Below are positions 1 to 6,128 of a DNA stretch of 6,595 bases, one piece after another. The stretch covers positions 1 through 6,595 of the forward strand of contig JASBUY010000382.1 in the NCBI GenBank assembly GCA_030147645.1, read 5' to 3'. Position 1 is the stretch's first letter. Each line of letters opens with the position of its first letter. Under the pieces are notes generated by a model that searched no databases, was not told the DNA's origin, and was given only the letters and a program-made list of their open reading frames with translations. This DNA comes from Aquabacter sp. Its GTDB lineage: Bacteria; Pseudomonadota; Alphaproteobacteria; Rhizobiales; Xanthobacteraceae. The position numbers and the translations under genes were made by a program.

Positions 1-474
1 GAAGGCGGCGTGCGCATGGCCGAGACCGTGCGCTTCCTGGTGGATCGCGGAATCCCCGTCATGGGTCATGTGGGGCTGACGCCGCAGGCCATCAACACGC
101 TCGGCTCCTTCAAGGCGCGCGGTCGCGACGAGGCGGAAGCCCGCATGATCCTGGAGGATGCCCGCGCCATTGCCGAGGCTGGAGCCTTCTCGATCGTCGT
201 GGAGGCCGTGGCCGAGCCGGTGGCGCGCCAGATCACCCAGGACGTGGCACCGCCTACCATCGGGATCGGCGGAAGTCCGGCCTGCGACGGCCAGATCCTG
301 GTCCTGGAGGATATGCTGGGCCTCGGCGCGCGGGTGCCGAAATTCGTGAAGAAATATGCCGAATTGGGGCCGGCCATCGAGGAAGCGGTGAGCCGCTACG
401 CGGACGAAGTGCGCGCGCGCGTCTTCCCCGGTCCCGAACATACCTATGCGCCTAAGGCGCCCAAAGCTCCGTGA
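1..474 (+). CDS. panB: 3-methyl-2-oxobutanoate hydroxymethyltransferase (ketopantoate hydroxymethyltransferase), 3' part
   Basis: PanB transfers a one-carbon unit from 5,10-methylene-tetrahydrofolate to 2-oxoisovalerate, giving ketopantoate, the first committed step of pantothenate and coenzyme A synthesis in the cytoplasm. The gene is cut by the window edge; 157 C-terminal codons of a usual 260-280 residues are present. The fragment opens exactly at the EGG motif, whose Glu matches the E. coli Mg-binding Glu114. GHVGLTP follows, with His at fragment residue 23 matching His136, and then VVEAV with Glu68 matching the catalytic Glu181. The spacing between these three residues is the same as in E. 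coli. [14 protein letters not shown] and the PKFVKKY and FPGPEH segments are also typical. The ATG at base 16 is internal, not a start. The stop codon overlaps the GTG of the next gene (GTGA), which suggests translational coupling. No sign of decay is visible. Confidence 0.96.
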   Translation, partial: EGGVRMAETVRFLVDRGIPVMGHVGLTPQAINTLGSFKARGRDEAEARMILEDARAIAEAGAFSIVVEAVAEPVARQITQDVAPPTIGIGGSPACDGQILVLEDMLGLGARVPKFVKKYAELGPAIEEAVSRYADEVRARVFPGPEHTYAPKAPKAP

Positions 475-1292
475 AGGCGGGGCCGGCGGGCCGTTTGCGC
501 TTTTGCCTGTTGGTCCTGGAGGTTCTCGTCCCGGCATTGCTGCCGGTGGGCGCGCACGCGGCCGAGGAATGCTTCATCGTCACCGAATTGAAGAGCGCTC
601 GGGTGGTGGCGAAGCAGGGTATCTGCGCCGCGCGCCACTCGCCGGTCGCGACCTTCGACATTCCCTTGGCGCTCATGGGTTTCGACACCGGCCTGCTGCG
701 CAGCGAGCGGGAGCCGGTGCTCCAGCCGCCCCCTGGCGAAAAGCCCGATACCGGGCCGCTGACCCCACGCGGCTGGGCACAAGGCGAGGCCTCCTGGTTC
801 GGCACGACGCTCGCGACCCAGATCGGCGCGGAGCGTCTCGCATCCTATTTGCGCGCTTTCGCCTACGGGAATGAAAACCTGTCCGGCGATCCCGGCGTTC
901 CGGATGGCCTTGCCCGGGCCTGGCTCTCATCCTCGCTCGCCATTTCACCCCGCGAGCAGGTGGATTTCCTCCGCAAGATGCTGAATGGCGATCTCGCCGT
1001 CTCTCCCGACGCGGTGGGCCGCACTGAGACTCTTTTCCGGCAGGCGGAGACGCCGGCGGGTTATGAACTCTTCGGGACGGCGGGCACGGGATATCTGCGC
1101 CTGGCCGAAGCCGCGCTGGATCGCACCCGCCCCCTTGGCTGGTTCGTGGGATGGGCCGAGAAGGCGGGGAAGACCTTTGTCTTCGTCCGCTTCATGTCCC
1201 TCGACATTGCCATCGACGAGCCGCTGGGCGAGCGCGCGCGGCGTCAGACCCTCGGGGCGCTGGCGGCGGTTCTGGCGGCGCAGGAGCGTTGA
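471..1292 (+). CDS. Exported class D beta-lactamase (OXA)-like protein with substituted catalytic motifs, probable pseudoenzyme
   Basis: This 273-residue protein begins with a likely signal peptide: a basic n-region, a hydrophobic stretch around residues 11-27, and a probable cut after AHA at 30. The rest follows the class D beta-lactamase pattern: [18 protein letters not shown] (57-74), YGN (132-134), Trp151 in [14 protein letters not shown], and GWFVGWAEK (223-231). The catalytic positions are all changed. STFK reads ATFD (60-63), so both the acylating Ser and the carbamylated Lys are missing. The SxV position reads EAS (106-108) and KTG reads TAG (203-205). Substitutions at separate sites in an intact frame argue against sequencing error. 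A cysteine pair (34 and 52) could form a disulfide in the periplasm. The GTG start overlaps the panB stop; ribosome-site signals are weak (AAGG at 454-457), but this start gives a good signal peptide. Family membership is clear. Loss of beta-lactamase activity is inferred, and the actual role is unknown; non-catalytic peptidoglycan or ligand binding is only a guess. Confidence 0.88.
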   Translation: MKAGPAGRLRFCLLVLEVLVPALLPVGAHAAEECFIVTELKSARVVAKQGICAARHSPVATFDIPLALMGFDTGLLRSEREPVLQPPPGEKPDTGPLTPRGWAQGEASWFGTTLATQIGAERLASYLRAFAYGNENLSGDPGVPDGLARAWLSSSLAISPREQVDFLRKMLNGDLAVSPDAVGRTETLFRQAETPAGYELFGTAGTGYLRLAEAALDRTRPLGWFVGWAEKAGKTFVFVRFMSLDIAIDEPLGERARRQTLGALAAVLAAQER

Positions 1293-1333
1293 ACCCGGTC
1301 CATTTGCCACGATGAAGCCGCATGGATAGGTTA

Positions 1334-1380
1334 GCCGCCCTTTCGGGACGGCACGCGCCGTCCCGGCGGCGCGCTTTTTT
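1334..1380 (+). terminator. Probable intrinsic terminator after the panB/OXA-like unit
   Basis: A perfect 8-bp inner stem (1345-1352 with 1357-1364, four-base loop ACGC) is continued by a 6-bp outer GC stem, GCCGCC at 1334-1339 with GGCGGC at 1365-1370. A five-base bulge (1340-1344) interrupts the left side. After GCGC comes a run of six T at 1375-1380. A strong GC stem followed by a T run is the classic form of a Rho-independent terminator. It lies 42 bases after the OXA-like stop and 23 bases before the next ATG. It therefore either separates the two units or, if a promoter lies upstream of it, acts in the leader of the downstream gene. Confidence 0.72.
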
Positions 1381-1403
1381 CGGACCAAAGACCCAGGCCC
1401 AGC

Positions 1404-2066
1404 ATGACCGACATTTTCCACGAAATCGAAGAGGATCTGCGCCGCGAGCGGTTCCGCCGGCTCTGGGACCGCTATGGTCTTTACCTGATCCTCCTCTGCG
1501 TCGCGGTCGTGGCCGCTGCGGGCGCCTGGAGCGGCTATCGCTACTGGACGCAGAAGCAATCGGAAGCCTCCGGCGCCCGCTTCGAGGCGGCGAGTGCGCT
1601 GATCTCCGATGGCAAGCCCAAAGAGGCGGAAGCCGCGCTGGACGCGCTCGCCAAGGACGGAACCGCCGGCTACCGGATGCTCGCGCGCTTCCGCGATGCG
1701 GGCCTGCTTGCGGCGAGCGACAGGGCGGCGGCGGTCGCGGCCTATGATGCGCTCTCCACCGATGCCTCCGTGGGCGCGATCGGGCAGGATGTTGCCCGCG
1801 TGCGCGCTGCACTCCTTCTGGTCGACAATGCGCCGCTGGCCGAGATGGTCCAGCGCATGCAGCCTCTCGCGGACGGCACCGGCCCAATGCGCCATTCGGC
1901 GCGCCAGATCCTGGCGCTGGCCCAGTTCAAGGCCGGCGACATGGCTGCCGCCAACAAGATCGCACGCTCCATCATGGAGGATCCCGAAACCCCTCCGGCG
2001 ATCCGCAGCCAAGGCCAATTGATCCGCACCCTAACCGACGCGGCCGAGGCCGCGTCTGCGCCCTAG
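1404..2066 (+). CDS. YfgM-like inner-membrane protein with periplasmic tetratricopeptide-like domain
   Basis: This 220-residue protein has a charged cytoplasmic N-terminus (residues 1-24, MTDIFHEIEEDLRRER followed by FRRLWDRYG), one membrane span at about 25-45, and an alanine-rich helical C-terminal domain predicted in the periplasm. This is the plan of the YfgM/TPR_21 family. In E. coli YfgM associates with the SecYEG translocon and periplasmic chaperones. Visible helix pairs include ARFEAASALISDGKPKEAEAALDALA (about 58-83) and ARQILALAQFKAGDMAAANKIARSIM (about 166-191), both TPR-like. The context supports the call: yfgM stands just upstream of der, with bamB between, in many proteobacteria, and here der lies two genes on. 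The ribosome site is poor (AGG at 1395-1397, six bases before the ATG), but no better start is seen. I infer the precise role from the family only. Confidence 0.85.
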   Translation: MTDIFHEIEEDLRRERFRRLWDRYGLYLILLCVAVVAAAGAWSGYRYWTQKQSEASGARFEAASALISDGKPKEAEAALDALAKDGTAGYRMLARFRDAGLLAASDRAAAVAAYDALSTDASVGAIGQDVARVRAALLLVDNAPLAEMVQRMQPLADGTGPMRHSARQILALAQFKAGDMAAANKIARSIMEDPETPPAIRSQGQLIRTLTDAAEAASAP

Positions 2067-2071
2067 CTCAA

Positions 2072-2099
2072 GCCGACCGGGCGCCCCGAATGCGTCGGC
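2072..2099 (+). other. Bulged GC hairpin just after the YfgM-like gene
   Basis: GCCGAC (2072-2077) pairs with GTCGGC (2094-2099), and the nested CGGG (2078-2081) pairs with CCCG (2085-2088) around a CGC loop. The five bases AATGC (2089-2093) are left as a bulge. The structure begins five bases after the stop codon, where a terminator or a 3'-end stabilising hairpin would lie. No T run follows, so an intrinsic terminator is not supported. It may be a processing or protective hairpin, or chance in GC-rich DNA. Confidence 0.35.
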
Positions 2100-2125
2100 C
2101 GGCAGCGTCTGACGGGATGATGGGA

Positions 2126-2226
2126 AAGCGTTCATTTCATGGAAACGCCGGAATGGTCTATCTCAAGATCCTGAAGCGTCTTCCGACCTGCGAACCGACT
2201 CCGCTTCGCCTTGAAGCGAAACAGCG
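2126..2226. repeat. Possible dispersed intergenic repeat (single copy in window)
   Basis: Most of the 179-bp gap between the YfgM-like gene and the lipoprotein gene is visibly less GC-rich than its surroundings and has no coding character. It contains short inverted elements: GCGTT/AACGC at 2128-2132 and 2144-2148, and CGCTTC/GAAGCG at 2202-2207 and 2213-2218. A second GAAGCG lies at 2173-2178. The mix of such arms around AAGATCCTGAAGCG resembles the REP-like dispersed repeats I recall from Rhizobiales intergenic regions, but only one copy is present here. I see no convincing promoter in the stretch. Confidence 0.25.
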
Positions 2227-2245
2227 ACACACCGTGAGGCCCGCT

Positions 2246-2512
2246 ATGTCCCGATCCCTCACCCACACCTTGCGCCTGTCTCTCGCGCTGAGCTGCGCGC
2301 TGGTTCTCGGCGGCTGCGAGACGCTGGAAAAGATCAATCCGTTCGGCGAGAAAGAGACACCCCTGGCAGGTGATCGCCGGCCGGTCTTTCCCGAGGGCGT
2401 GCCGGGCGTCTCCTACAGCGCGCCGGTGACCCAGCCGAGCAATGCCAATATCGCTGTGCCGGCCGGTGGAGTTCCCGCCGCGTCGACAGCGCCGTCCGGC
2501 TCCCGCAACTGA
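2246..2512 (+). CDS. Small lipoprotein in the position of bamB, function unknown
   Basis: This 88-residue protein has a lipoprotein signal: basic start, hydrophobic core LSLALSCALVL (11-21), and lipobox LGGC with the lipidated Cys at 24. Residue +2 is Glu, not Asp, so Lol sorting to the outer membrane is likely. The mature part is about 65 residues, with INPFGEKETPLAGDRRPVFPEGVPGV (30-55) and then a low-complexity Ala/Pro/Ser tail, probably disordered. The ATG at 2246 has GAGG six bases upstream (2236-2239). A longer frame reaches back to 2090, but that would bury the signal peptide behind 52 residues. In-frame GTG at 2234 is a less likely start. The segment around 30-48 is reminiscent of the N-terminal tether of alphaproteobacterial BamB-like lipoproteins, whose beta-propeller is absent here. 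I do not recognise a specific family with certainty. The der gene follows after 24 bases. Confidence 0.78.
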   Translation: MSRSLTHTLRLSLALSCALVLGGCETLEKINPFGEKETPLAGDRRPVFPEGVPGVSYSAPVTQPSNANIAVPAGGVPAASTAPSGSRN

Positions 2513-2536
2513 CCTCTTTGAACGGGCGGAAGTCAC

Positions 2537-3913
2537 ATGTCCTTCACTCTGGCCATTGTGGGCCGCCCGAACGTGGGGAAGTCCACGCTCTTCAATCGGC
2601 TGGTGGGCAAGAAGCTCGCCTTGGTGGATGACCGCCCCGGCGTGACGCGCGATCGCCGCGAGGGCGACGGGCGGCTCGGCGACCTCGCCTTCCGTGTCGT
2701 GGACACGGCTGGCTTGGAGGAGGCCGATGCGGCCTCGCTCGAGGGGCGCATGCGCAGCCAGACCGAGGCCGCCATTGCGGACGCGGACGCCATTTTGTTC
2801 ATGGTCGATGCCCGCGTCGGCCTCACACCGACGGATCGCGCCTTCGCCGGTCTGGTGCGGCGGGCGGGAAAGCCGGTCATCCTCGCTGCGAACAAGAGCG
2901 AGGGCCGCGTTGGCGAAGTGGGCGCCATGGAGGCCTATGAGCTCGGCCTCGGCGTGCCCCTGCCGGTTTCGGCCGAGCATGGAGAAGGGTTGAGCGAACT
3001 GTATGACGCGCTGCGCGAGGCGTTGCCGAAGCAGACGCGCAAGCGCTCCCAGGAGAGCGAAGAGGACGGCACCGCGACGGACCGGCCCATCAAGGTGGCG
3101 GTGCTCGGCCGCCCCAATGCGGGAAAGTCGACCCTCATCAATCGACTGTTGGGTGAGGATCGCCTGCTGACCGGGCCGGAAGCCGGCATCACTCGCGATT
3201 CCATTTCCGTCGAACTCTCCTGGCACGACCGCCGTTTCGACGTCGAGCGCACGTTCGAGATCTACGACACGGCCGGCCTGCGCAAGCGGGCGCGCATCGA
3301 CGACAAGCTGGAAAAGCTTTCCGCCGCCGATGGACTGCGAGCGATGAAGTTCGCCGAGGTCGTCATCCTCCTGTTGGATGCCGAGCGCCCATTCGAGGAG
3401 CAGGATCTGCGTATCGCCGACCTCGTGGTGCGCGAGGGGCGCGCGCTTGTGATCGGCTATAACAAGTCCGACCTCGTGACTGACCCCAAGGTGCTCTCGC
3501 GCCTGCGCGAAGAGGCGGACCATTGGCTGCCGCAGGTGAAGGGCGTTCCCATCGTCCATCTCTCGGGGCTGACGGGGCGCGGCCTCGACAAGCTGCTGGA
3601 GGCGGTGGTGGAGGCGCACCGGGTGTGGAACATCCGCATCGCGACCAATCCTTTGAACCGCTTCCTCCAGGAGGCGACGGACAGCCATCCGCCGCCGGCG
3701 GTGTCCGGGCGTCGGGTGAAAATCCGCTATATGACGCAGGCCAAGGCCCGCCCGCCGAGCTTCGTCATTTTCTGCTCGCGCGCCGACGCCATTCCGGAAA
3801 GCTATCTGCGTTACATCGCGAACGGGCTCAGGGAGCGGTTCGGGCTGCCCGGCGTACCGCTGCGTTTTACCCTGCGCGAGAAGGACAATCCCTACGACCA
3901 GAAGGGAAGCTGA
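2537..3913 (+). CDS. der: Ribosome-assembly GTPase Der (EngA)
   Basis: Der is the double GTPase needed for maturation of the 50S ribosomal subunit. The 458-residue protein has the full family layout. G domain 1 carries GRPNVGKS (9-16), PGVTRD (34-39), DTAGL (56-60), and NKSE (119-122) with SAEH (145-148). An acidic linker follows (about 165-183). G domain 2 carries GRPNAGKS (191-198), GITRD (217-221), DTAGL (244-248), NKSD (309-312) and SGLTG (343-347). A KH-like domain occupies about 355-458, including [10 protein letters not shown] and the terminal REKDNPYD. The G4 motif of domain 1 ends in Glu instead of the canonical Asp; I recall this as common in alphaproteobacterial Der, so it is probably lineage-typical. 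The ATG has GGAAG at 2528-2532, four bases upstream. mepA starts two bases after the stop, suggesting coupling. Confidence 0.97.
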   Translation: MSFTLAIVGRPNVGKSTLFNRLVGKKLALVDDRPGVTRDRREGDGRLGDLAFRVVDTAGLEEADAASLEGRMRSQTEAAIADADAILFMVDARVGLTPTDRAFAGLVRRAGKPVILAANKSEGRVGEVGAMEAYELGLGVPLPVSAEHGEGLSELYDALREALPKQTRKRSQESEEDGTATDRPIKVAVLGRPNAGKSTLINRLLGEDRLLTGPEAGITRDSISVELSWHDRRFDVERTFEIYDTAGLRKRARIDDKLEKLSAADGLRAMKFAEVVILLLDAERPFEEQDLRIADLVVREGRALVIGYNKSDLVTDPKVLSRLREEADHWLPQVKGVPIVHLSGLTGRGLDKLLEAVVEAHRVWNIRIATNPLNRFLQEATDSHPPPAVSGRRVKIRYMTQAKARPPSFVIFCSRADAIPESYLRYIANGLRERFGLPGVPLRFTLREKDNPYDQKGS

Positions 3914-3915
3914 GG

Positions 3916-4836
3916 GTGCGGCTGGGCATCGGCATGGTGTTCGCGGGGGGGATTGCCCTGCTGGCGATGGGCTTTTCCGCCGCGCCGGTAGACTCGGCGG
4001 CAGCCCAAAGCGCCGCGCCGCCCGCCAAGGATTTGTTCGGGGCTGCGAGCGGACCCGCGCCGCTCGCGGCACGCTCCATCGGCTTTTATTCCAAAGGCTG
4101 CCTCGCGGGCGCGGAGGCCTTGCCTGTCAATGGCCCGCAGGCCGGCGGGGCGGGGCCGCTCTGGCAGGCAATGCGGCTGTCGCGCAACCGCAATTGGGGG
4201 CACCCCGCTCTGGTGGATTTCATCGAGCGGTTTGCCGCCCGTGTGCCTCAAGTGTCCAGCTGGCGCGGCATTCTGGTGGGCGACATGTCGCAGCCGCGCG
4301 GTGGGCCGATGCGCACCGGGCATGCGTCCCATCAGGTGGGGCTCGACGTGGACATTTGGCTGACCCCCAGCCCGGGACGGGAGATGACGCCTGCCGAGCG
4401 CGAGGCGCTTTCGGCCACCATGATGGTTCGGCCCGACCGTCTCGACGTGGATGAGAAGGTCTTCACGTCAGATCATGTGGCGGTGATCCGCGCCGCGGCG
4501 CTTGATCCCGGCGTGGAGCGCATCTTCGTCAACGCGGCCATCAAGAAGGCCTTGTGCCGCGCGGCCGGTCCCGATCGGGCCTGGCTTTCGGTGGTGCGGC
4601 CCTATTGGGGGCATGACGCGCACATGCATGTCCGCCTGTTCTGCCAGAAGGACAGTCCCGATTGCCGCCCGCAGGAGCCGCCGCCCGAGGGCGACGGGTG
4701 CGGCGCCGATCTCGCGTGGTGGTTCTCCGACGAGGTCCTGCATCCCAAACCCTCGCCAACGCCCACAAAGCCGAAGCCGCCTTTGACCTTGGCCGACCTG
4801 CCCTCGGCCTGCACGGCGGTTCTGGAGGCCCGGTGA
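3916..4836 (+). CDS. mepA: Penicillin-insensitive murein endopeptidase MepA
   Basis: MepA is a periplasmic zinc peptidase of the LAS family that cleaves D-Ala-meso-diaminopimelate cross-links in peptidoglycan. The 306-residue product has an N-terminal signal (hydrophobic 5-20, a possible cut near AAAQS at 28-32). The core motif GHASHQVGLDVD (135-146) supplies zinc ligands His139 and Asp146, and HDAHMHVRLFC (233-243) supplies His238 as third ligand and His236 as the likely catalytic residue, matching E. coli His113, Asp120, His211 and His209. Six cysteines (62, 214, 243, 250, 262, 299) fit the three disulfides of this family. GDGCGADLAWWF (259-270) is also typical. The tail holds a Pro/Lys/Thr-rich linker (277-289). 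The GTG start lies two bases after der, with GAAGGG at 3901-3906. In-frame ATG 3934 would lose the only basic residue of the signal's n-region. The frame is open back to 3523, but that is the shadow of der. Confidence 0.95.
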   Translation: MRLGIGMVFAGGIALLAMGFSAAPVDSAAAQSAAPPAKDLFGAASGPAPLAARSIGFYSKGCLAGAEALPVNGPQAGGAGPLWQAMRLSRNRNWGHPALVDFIERFAARVPQVSSWRGILVGDMSQPRGGPMRTGHASHQVGLDVDIWLTPSPGREMTPAEREALSATMMVRPDRLDVDEKVFTSDHVAVIRAAALDPGVERIFVNAAIKKALCRAAGPDRAWLSVVRPYWGHDAHMHVRLFCQKDSPDCRPQEPPPEGDGCGADLAWWFSDEVLHPKPSPTPTKPKPPLTLADLPSACTAVLEAR

Positions 4837-4991
4837 TGAGCCGTGCGCGCCTGTGGCTGTATGATACCGCCGGCATTTGCGCTCGATGGCGTGACCGGCT
4901 ATCCAAGACCAATTCCAAACAAAAACGGCTCGGGGCGGCGAGCACGTTGGAAAGTGGTGCATGGGCCGTCTCGACCGGTACATCTTCCTGA
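4836..4991 (+). CDS. Possible small ORF between mepA and lptF (doubtful)
   Basis: A 51-codon frame begins with an ATG that overlaps the mepA stop (TGATG) and has a perfect GGAGG at 4824-4828, seven bases upstream. It ends inside the first 31 bases of lptF, in another frame. The predicted peptide, starting MSRARLWLYDTAGICARWRD, is basic, has no recognisable domain or signal, and looks like translated non-coding DNA. The start context is good enough to mention. It could be translated by re-initiation after mepA and feed ribosomes toward lptF, but codon use gives no support and the Shine-Dalgarno match may be chance within the mepA 3' end. Confidence 0.2.
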   Translation: MSRARLWLYDTAGICARWRDRLSKTNSKQKRLGAASTLESGAWAVSTGTSS

Positions 4992-6124
4992 CGGCTGCGA
5001 CCGCCTTCCTGGGCGTGACCGCAGTGCTGAGCGCCATGATCTGGTCGACCCAGGCCCTGCGTCAGCTGGATCTGGTGACGAGCCAGGGTCAGACGATTCT
5101 TGCGTTCGTCTCCATCACGAGCCTCACCCTGCCGACTCTCGTTCTGGTGATCGCGCCTGCCGCGCTGTTCATCGCCACCGCCTATACGCTCCTGAAACTG
5201 AACGGCGATTCGGAAATCGTCGTGATGGCGGCAGCTGGCATGAGCCATTGGCGCGTGCTGCGCCCGCTGATTCTTCTGGCGGTGCTCGCCTCACTGTTCG
5301 TGGAAGTGCTGGCCATCGACCTCGTGCCGGCAAGCCTGCGGAGCTTCCGTGATCAAGTCTCCCGCGTGCGGGCCGACGTGGTGTCTTTCGTCGCCCAGCC
5401 CGGACGCTTCGTGACCCTCTCGCCCGGTCTCGTCTTTCACATCCGCGAGCGCGCCAGCAATGGGGTGATGCGCGGCATCCTGATCGACGACGCGCGCGAG
5501 AAGGAAATATCCACCTATGTCGCGGACCGTGGGCAGATCGTGGAGACGCCGAAGGGCATATTCCTGGTGCTGGAAGACGGGTCCATTCATCGACGCACAC
5601 CGGGCGCCGCCTCCAACGGCTCGGTTGTCAAATTCCAGCGCTATGCGTTCGGCCTCGATGGGCTGGCGCCCGGAGGACAGGGCGGCTCGGAGCTGCGCCC
5701 CAGCGAGCGTGAGTTCGATTATGTCCAGAACCCTCCGGCCAATGACGTCTATGTGCTGATCGGTCAGGCCGGCCGGTTCCGCGAGGAGGTGCATAAGCGT
5801 CTGTCCGCAGGGCTTTATCCGTTCGCCTTCTTCGCCGTGGCCGCCGCCGCTTTGGCGCGCCCGCGCACCACCAGGCAGGGGCGCACGCTGGCGCTTGCCG
5901 CCATCATTCCGGTGATGGTTGGCCTGCAGATCGCCTCCTTCGTCGTCGGCGGGCAGTTGCGCACCTCCGAGGCCGCCGTTCCGGTTGCCTATGCGCTGCC
6001 TATCGGCTGCATCGTCATCTGCGTGTTCGCGCTGCAGGGTTGGATCCGCATGGCCCCGCCCCAAGCGCTGGTGCGGATGGTGGATGCCATCTCCGCCCGC
6101 GTGAACCGGCTTACGGCGTCCTGA
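4961..6124 (+). CDS. lptF: LPS export ABC transporter permease LptF
   Basis: LptF pairs with LptG in the inner membrane and, driven by the ATPase LptB, lifts lipopolysaccharide onto the LptC-LptA-LptD bridge. The 387-residue protein has the YjgP/YjgQ layout. Membrane segments lie at about 8-28, 47-78 and 98-122. A periplasmic beta-jellyroll domain spans about 125-270. Three more segments lie at about 282-299, 309-330 and 340-361. Between spans 2 and 3, NGDSEIVVMAAAGMSHWRVL (81-100) is the cytoplasmic coupling helix that docks on LptB. I call it LptF because it comes first of an adjacent pair, as in most genomes, and its sequence fits; F and G are homologous. The ATG has GGAAAG at 4949-4954, six bases upstream. 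The 124-bp gap after mepA may hold its own promoter; TTGCGC (4877-4882) with TATCCA (4900-4905) is a weak candidate. Confidence 0.94.
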   Translation: MGRLDRYIFLTAATAFLGVTAVLSAMIWSTQALRQLDLVTSQGQTILAFVSITSLTLPTLVLVIAPAALFIATAYTLLKLNGDSEIVVMAAAGMSHWRVLRPLILLAVLASLFVEVLAIDLVPASLRSFRDQVSRVRADVVSFVAQPGRFVTLSPGLVFHIRERASNGVMRGILIDDAREKEISTYVADRGQIVETPKGIFLVLEDGSIHRRTPGAASNGSVVKFQRYAFGLDGLAPGGQGGSELRPSEREFDYVQNPPANDVYVLIGQAGRFREEVHKRLSAGLYPFAFFAVAAAALARPRTTRQGRTLALAAIIPVMVGLQIASFVVGGQLRTSEAAVPVAYALPIGCIVICVFALQGWIRMAPPQALVRMVDAISARVNRLTAS

Positions 6125-6128
6125 CCCC

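Noticed and set aside
471..1292. Annotation as an active OXA beta-lactamase resistance gene
   Set aside because: The family match is real, but the catalytic Ser and Lys are missing, so activity cannot be supported from sequence.
1304..1332. Promoter TTGCCA-17-TAGGTT before the YfgM-like gene
   Set aside because: The -35 match is fair but the -10 match is only three of six, too weak to list as a feature in GC-rich DNA.
1322..1747. A 141-codon + strand frame overlapping the YfgM-like gene
   Set aside because: It runs through the terminator hairpin and the out-of-frame YfgM-like gene; its Arg/Gly/Leu-rich translation is a shadow.
945..2018. A 357-codon open frame on the - strand
   Set aside because: It is antisense to both the OXA-like and YfgM-like genes and crosses the terminator; no motif, signal or convincing start is seen.
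2090..2245. N-terminal extension of the small lipoprotein back to ATG 2090
   Set aside because: A lipoprotein signal must be at the N-terminus, and ATG 2246 has a good ribosome site, so the extra 52 codons are probably non-coding.
3523..3915. N-terminal extension of mepA back to ATG 3523
   Set aside because: It would overlap der by about 390 bases and place 131 residues of Gly/Ala/Arg-rich shadow sequence before a clear signal peptide; GTG 3916 with GAAGGG upstream fits better.
2132..4072. A 646-codon open frame on the - strand
   Set aside because: It lies opposite der and neighbours. The der product is unmistakable, and the antisense translation is rich in Arg, Ala, His and Gly with no recognisable domain, as expected of a high-GC shadow frame.
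4877..4905. Promoter TTGCGC-17-TATCCA before lptF
   Set aside because: Only about three of six matches in each element; mentioned in the lptF entry but not supported as a separate feature.
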